Source: SAR324 cluster bacterium | GTDB lineage: Bacteria > SAR324 > JACQKK01 | Assembly (NCBI GenBank): GCA_027296185.1 | Contig: JAPUJL010000492.1 | Coordinates: forward strand, 1-7,363 | Length of the DNA stretch: 7,363 nt | Direction of reading: 5' to 3' | Shown here: one piece after another, positions 6,084 through 7,363 of the stretch | Position numbering within the stretch: the first letter of the stretch is position 1 | How the letters are laid out: every line of letters begins with the position of its first letter | Translations under genes and position numbers: made by a program | The notes under the pieces: model-generated | Seen by the model: the letters and a program-made list of their open reading frames with translations, nothing else | Told to the model about the DNA's origin: nothing | Databases searched by the model: none

Positions 6084-6977
6084 TTACACCTTCTTCCGGG
6101 TCGCCTGGCCGAAGAGCCCTTCCGGCCGCAAGACGAGCACCGCCAGCAGGACGATGTAGGCGGCGATGTCCTTGAATCCCTGCGGCAGGTAGAAGCCCGC
6201 CAGGGACTCGATGATCCCGATGGTCAGCCCCCCCACGATGGCCCCGGGGATGCTGCCGAAGCCGCCCAGCACCGCAGCCGGAAAGGCCTTGAGCCCGATG
6301 AAGCCCATGTTGGTGTCGATCAGGGTGATCGGGGCGAGCAGCACGCCCGCCGCGGCCGCCACCCCGGCGCTGATGGCCCAGATCAGCGAAAACACCGACT
6401 TGACCGGGATGCCCATGTAATAGGCCGCCAGTTGGTTCTGGGAGGTGGCCTGCATGGCCACGCCGATCCGCGTGTAGCGGAAAAACGCGAACAGCACGGC
6501 GCAGAACAGCACGGTCGCCCCGATGATGGACAGGTTCTGCTCGCTGATCACCAGGCTGGTTTCGGCGGTCGTGAGCAGCGGCAGCCCCTCGGCGGAAAAG
6601 GGCGTGTCGATGGCGTAGGCGGCCGTGCCCCACCCCGGCACCAGCCCCGCGACGCTGCGGGAGACATAGCCGATGCCGATGGTGAGCATGATCATGGCGA
6701 ACGCCGGCTGGCCCAGCACCGGGCGCAGCACCACCCGGTCCAGCAGGTAGCCGAAGGCCATCATCCCCAAGATGGCCCCCGCCGCCCCGATCCAGTAGGA
6801 AAACCCGAACAGGGTGATGAGGGTGTAGGCGAAGAACGCCCCGAACATCATCAACTCGCCCTGGGCGAAGTTCACGACCTCCGTCGCCTTGTAGATCAGC
6901 ACGAACCCCAGCGCCACCAGCGCATAGATGCAGCCGATGGAGGACCCGTTAAGGACGAGTTGGACGAACTGAAGCAA
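6084..6977 (-). CDS. livH: ABC transporter permease LivH type
   Basis: Inner-membrane permease of 297 residues, typical LivH length. Family landmarks are NGSSIGCIYALVALGFVLIY (10-29), VVNFAQGELMMFGAF (34-48), the coupling loop TRIGVAMQATSQNQLAAYYMGI (169-190), AVLGGFGSIPGAIVGG (235-250) and RPEGLFG (284-290). It forms the channel with LivM and contacts an ATPase through the coupling loop. The start is TTG, chosen because the protein then begins MLQFVQLVLNG as LivH proteins do, and no in-frame ATG or GTG lies between it and the gap. The only purine-rich stretch before it (GGGG) is inside a small hairpin that abuts the TTG, so initiation may be weak or regulated. It is the first gene of the unit, 139 bases after an unrelated gene. 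Confidence 0.93.
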   Translation of the reverse strand: MLQFVQLVLNGSSIGCIYALVALGFVLIYKATEVVNFAQGELMMFGAFFAYTLITLFGFSYWIGAAGAILGMMAFGYLLDRVVLRPVLGQPAFAMIMLTIGIGYVSRSVAGLVPGWGTAAYAIDTPFSAEGLPLLTTAETSLVISEQNLSIIGATVLFCAVLFAFFRYTRIGVAMQATSQNQLAAYYMGIPVKSVFSLIWAISAGVAAAAGVLLAPITLIDTNMGFIGLKAFPAAVLGGFGSIPGAIVGGLTIGIIESLAGFYLPQGFKDIAAYIVLLAVLVLRPEGLFGQATRKKV

Positions 6978-7016
6978 TCCGGCGCCCCGGACATGCGGTT
7001 TGCGGGCACGGCCCGC
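6978..7016 (-). promoter_or_regulatory. Two tandem hairpins in the livH leader, the second next to the start codon
   Basis: On the minus strand the leader can fold GCGGGC-CGT-GCCCGC (7016-7002, 6-bp stem), then TCCGG-GGCG-CCGGA (6991-6978, 5-bp stem with 4-base loop). The base of the second hairpin directly precedes the TTG and contains the only GGGG that could serve as a ribosome site. Pairing is seen directly; a role in lowering or tuning livH translation is inferred. Confidence 0.4.
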
Positions 7017-7066
7017 CTGTGACCCCCTCCATTCCCGAACCCGGAACGGACGCGGCAGGCTGGTTA

Positions 7067-7095
7067 GTTACTCCACCCTGGGTGGGCAAAGTCAA
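7067..7095 (-). promoter_or_regulatory. Candidate sigma70-type promoter of the transporter unit
   Basis: Reading the minus strand, TTGACT (7095-7090, five of six to the -35 consensus) is followed after 17 bases by AGTAAC (7072-7067, only three of six to TATAAT). It would start transcription near 7060, about 80 bases before livH. The -35 is good and the -10 poor, as expected for a promoter needing an activator or tightly repressed. The short AT-richer patch GTTAGTTA stands out from the GC-rich surroundings. Confidence 0.35.
7073..7085. promoter_or_regulatory. Candidate operator: perfect 13-base palindrome in the promoter spacer
   Basis: CCACCC-T-GGGTGG, with looser symmetry in the flanks (AT-rich GTTAGTTA on one side, AAAGTCAAC on the other). 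It lies entirely between the candidate -35 and -10, a place where a bound repressor would block RNA polymerase. No regulator gene is in the window, so the protein that would bind is unknown. Confidence 0.35.
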
Positions 7096-7116
7096 CCGCT
7101 GGGGGAGGACGGCGGG

Positions 7117-7363
7117 TCAATCGAAGAGGGAGTCGATGAGGGCGTTGGGGTCCGGGTCGGCGGGAGCTTCGGCCACCGCGGTCGAGCCGGCATCTTCCCG
7201 CGCGGCTTCGTGTGCTACGCCCGATTCGGCGGCGGCGGGGGCGCCATCGCCGGCTGCAGCCTCCGTTTCCCCGGCCGCGGCTTTCGAGTCAGATTCGGCC
7301 AAGCGCTCCAGGTAGGGATCGATCAGGTGCACCTGCATGATCCGCCGGCCCACCATGGGATCG
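7117..7363 (-). CDS. Unrecognised protein, C-terminal part (5' end probably outside window)
   Basis: The frame is open to the right edge. An ATG lies seven bases in (7356), but no ribosome site can be seen in those seven bases, and two in-frame codons (Asp, Pro) precede it, so I treat the gene as 5'-truncated. The visible part has three zones: a short, probably folded stretch (MVGRRIMQVHLIDPYLERLAE), a low-complexity acidic linker of about 45 residues rich in Ala, Glu, Asp and Gly, and a terminal PNALIDSLFD. There is no membrane segment or cysteine. I do not recognise the family. It is on the same strand as the transporter but 139 bases away and followed by a candidate promoter, so it is probably the end of a separate transcription unit. 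Confidence 0.6.
   Translation of the reverse strand, partial: DPMVGRRIMQVHLIDPYLERLAESDSKAAAGETEAAAGDGAPAAAESGVAHEAAREDAGSTAVAEAPADPDPNALIDSLFD

Noticed and set aside
6895..6994. Small minus-strand frame starting at the ATG at 6994 and overlapping the livH start out of frame
   Set aside because: It has no ribosome site of its own and no recognisable product, and it ends after about 30 codons inside livH. A leader peptide cannot be excluded, but nothing supports it.
6063..7022. Plus-strand open frame opposite livH and its leader
   Set aside because: Charged, low-complexity translation lying exactly antisense to a typical LivH permease.

Overview
The window is GC-rich, tightly packed DNA from what is probably a proteobacterium (beta or gamma). 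This rests on codon composition, Shine-Dalgarno sites such as AAGGAG and AAGGAGG, and a Liv-type transporter of the kind common in degradative proteobacteria. The lineage is inferred and cannot be fixed from this window. Every gene I can support lies on the minus strand, so transcription runs from high to low coordinates.

The right edge (7363-7117) holds the 3' end of an unrecognised gene with an Ala/Glu/Asp-rich acidic tail. A 139-base gap (7116-6978) follows. It carries a candidate sigma70-type promoter, a perfect CCACCC-T-GGGTGG palindrome in that promoter's spacer, and two small hairpins. One hairpin abuts the TTG start codon of the first transporter gene.

The core (6977-304) is a six-gene HAAT-type (branched-chain amino acid / Liv family) ABC importer unit in the order livH, livM, livG, livF, acyl-CoA synthetase, substrate-binding protein. 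From livH to livF the genes are 4 bases apart (H-M), overlap by 4 (M-G), and are 1 base apart (G-F). Gaps of 44 and 80 bases separate the ligase and the binding protein, and each of those two has its own strong ribosome binding site. The arrangement suggests that a hydrophobic or carboxylic-acid substrate is captured in the periplasm, imported by LivHMGF and activated to its CoA thioester by the ligase. The genuine substrate cannot be read from the sequence.

The left edge holds an 84-base gap with a long GC-rich inverted repeat, then the first 73 codons of a class III adenylate/guanylate cyclase domain protein that runs off the window. I see no RNA genes, CRISPR arrays, insertion sequences or attachment sites. 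I do not see a wholly new system. The points most worth a second look are the ligase-plus-importer module, the structured leader of livH with its candidate operator, and the atypical substrate-lysine position in the cyclase.
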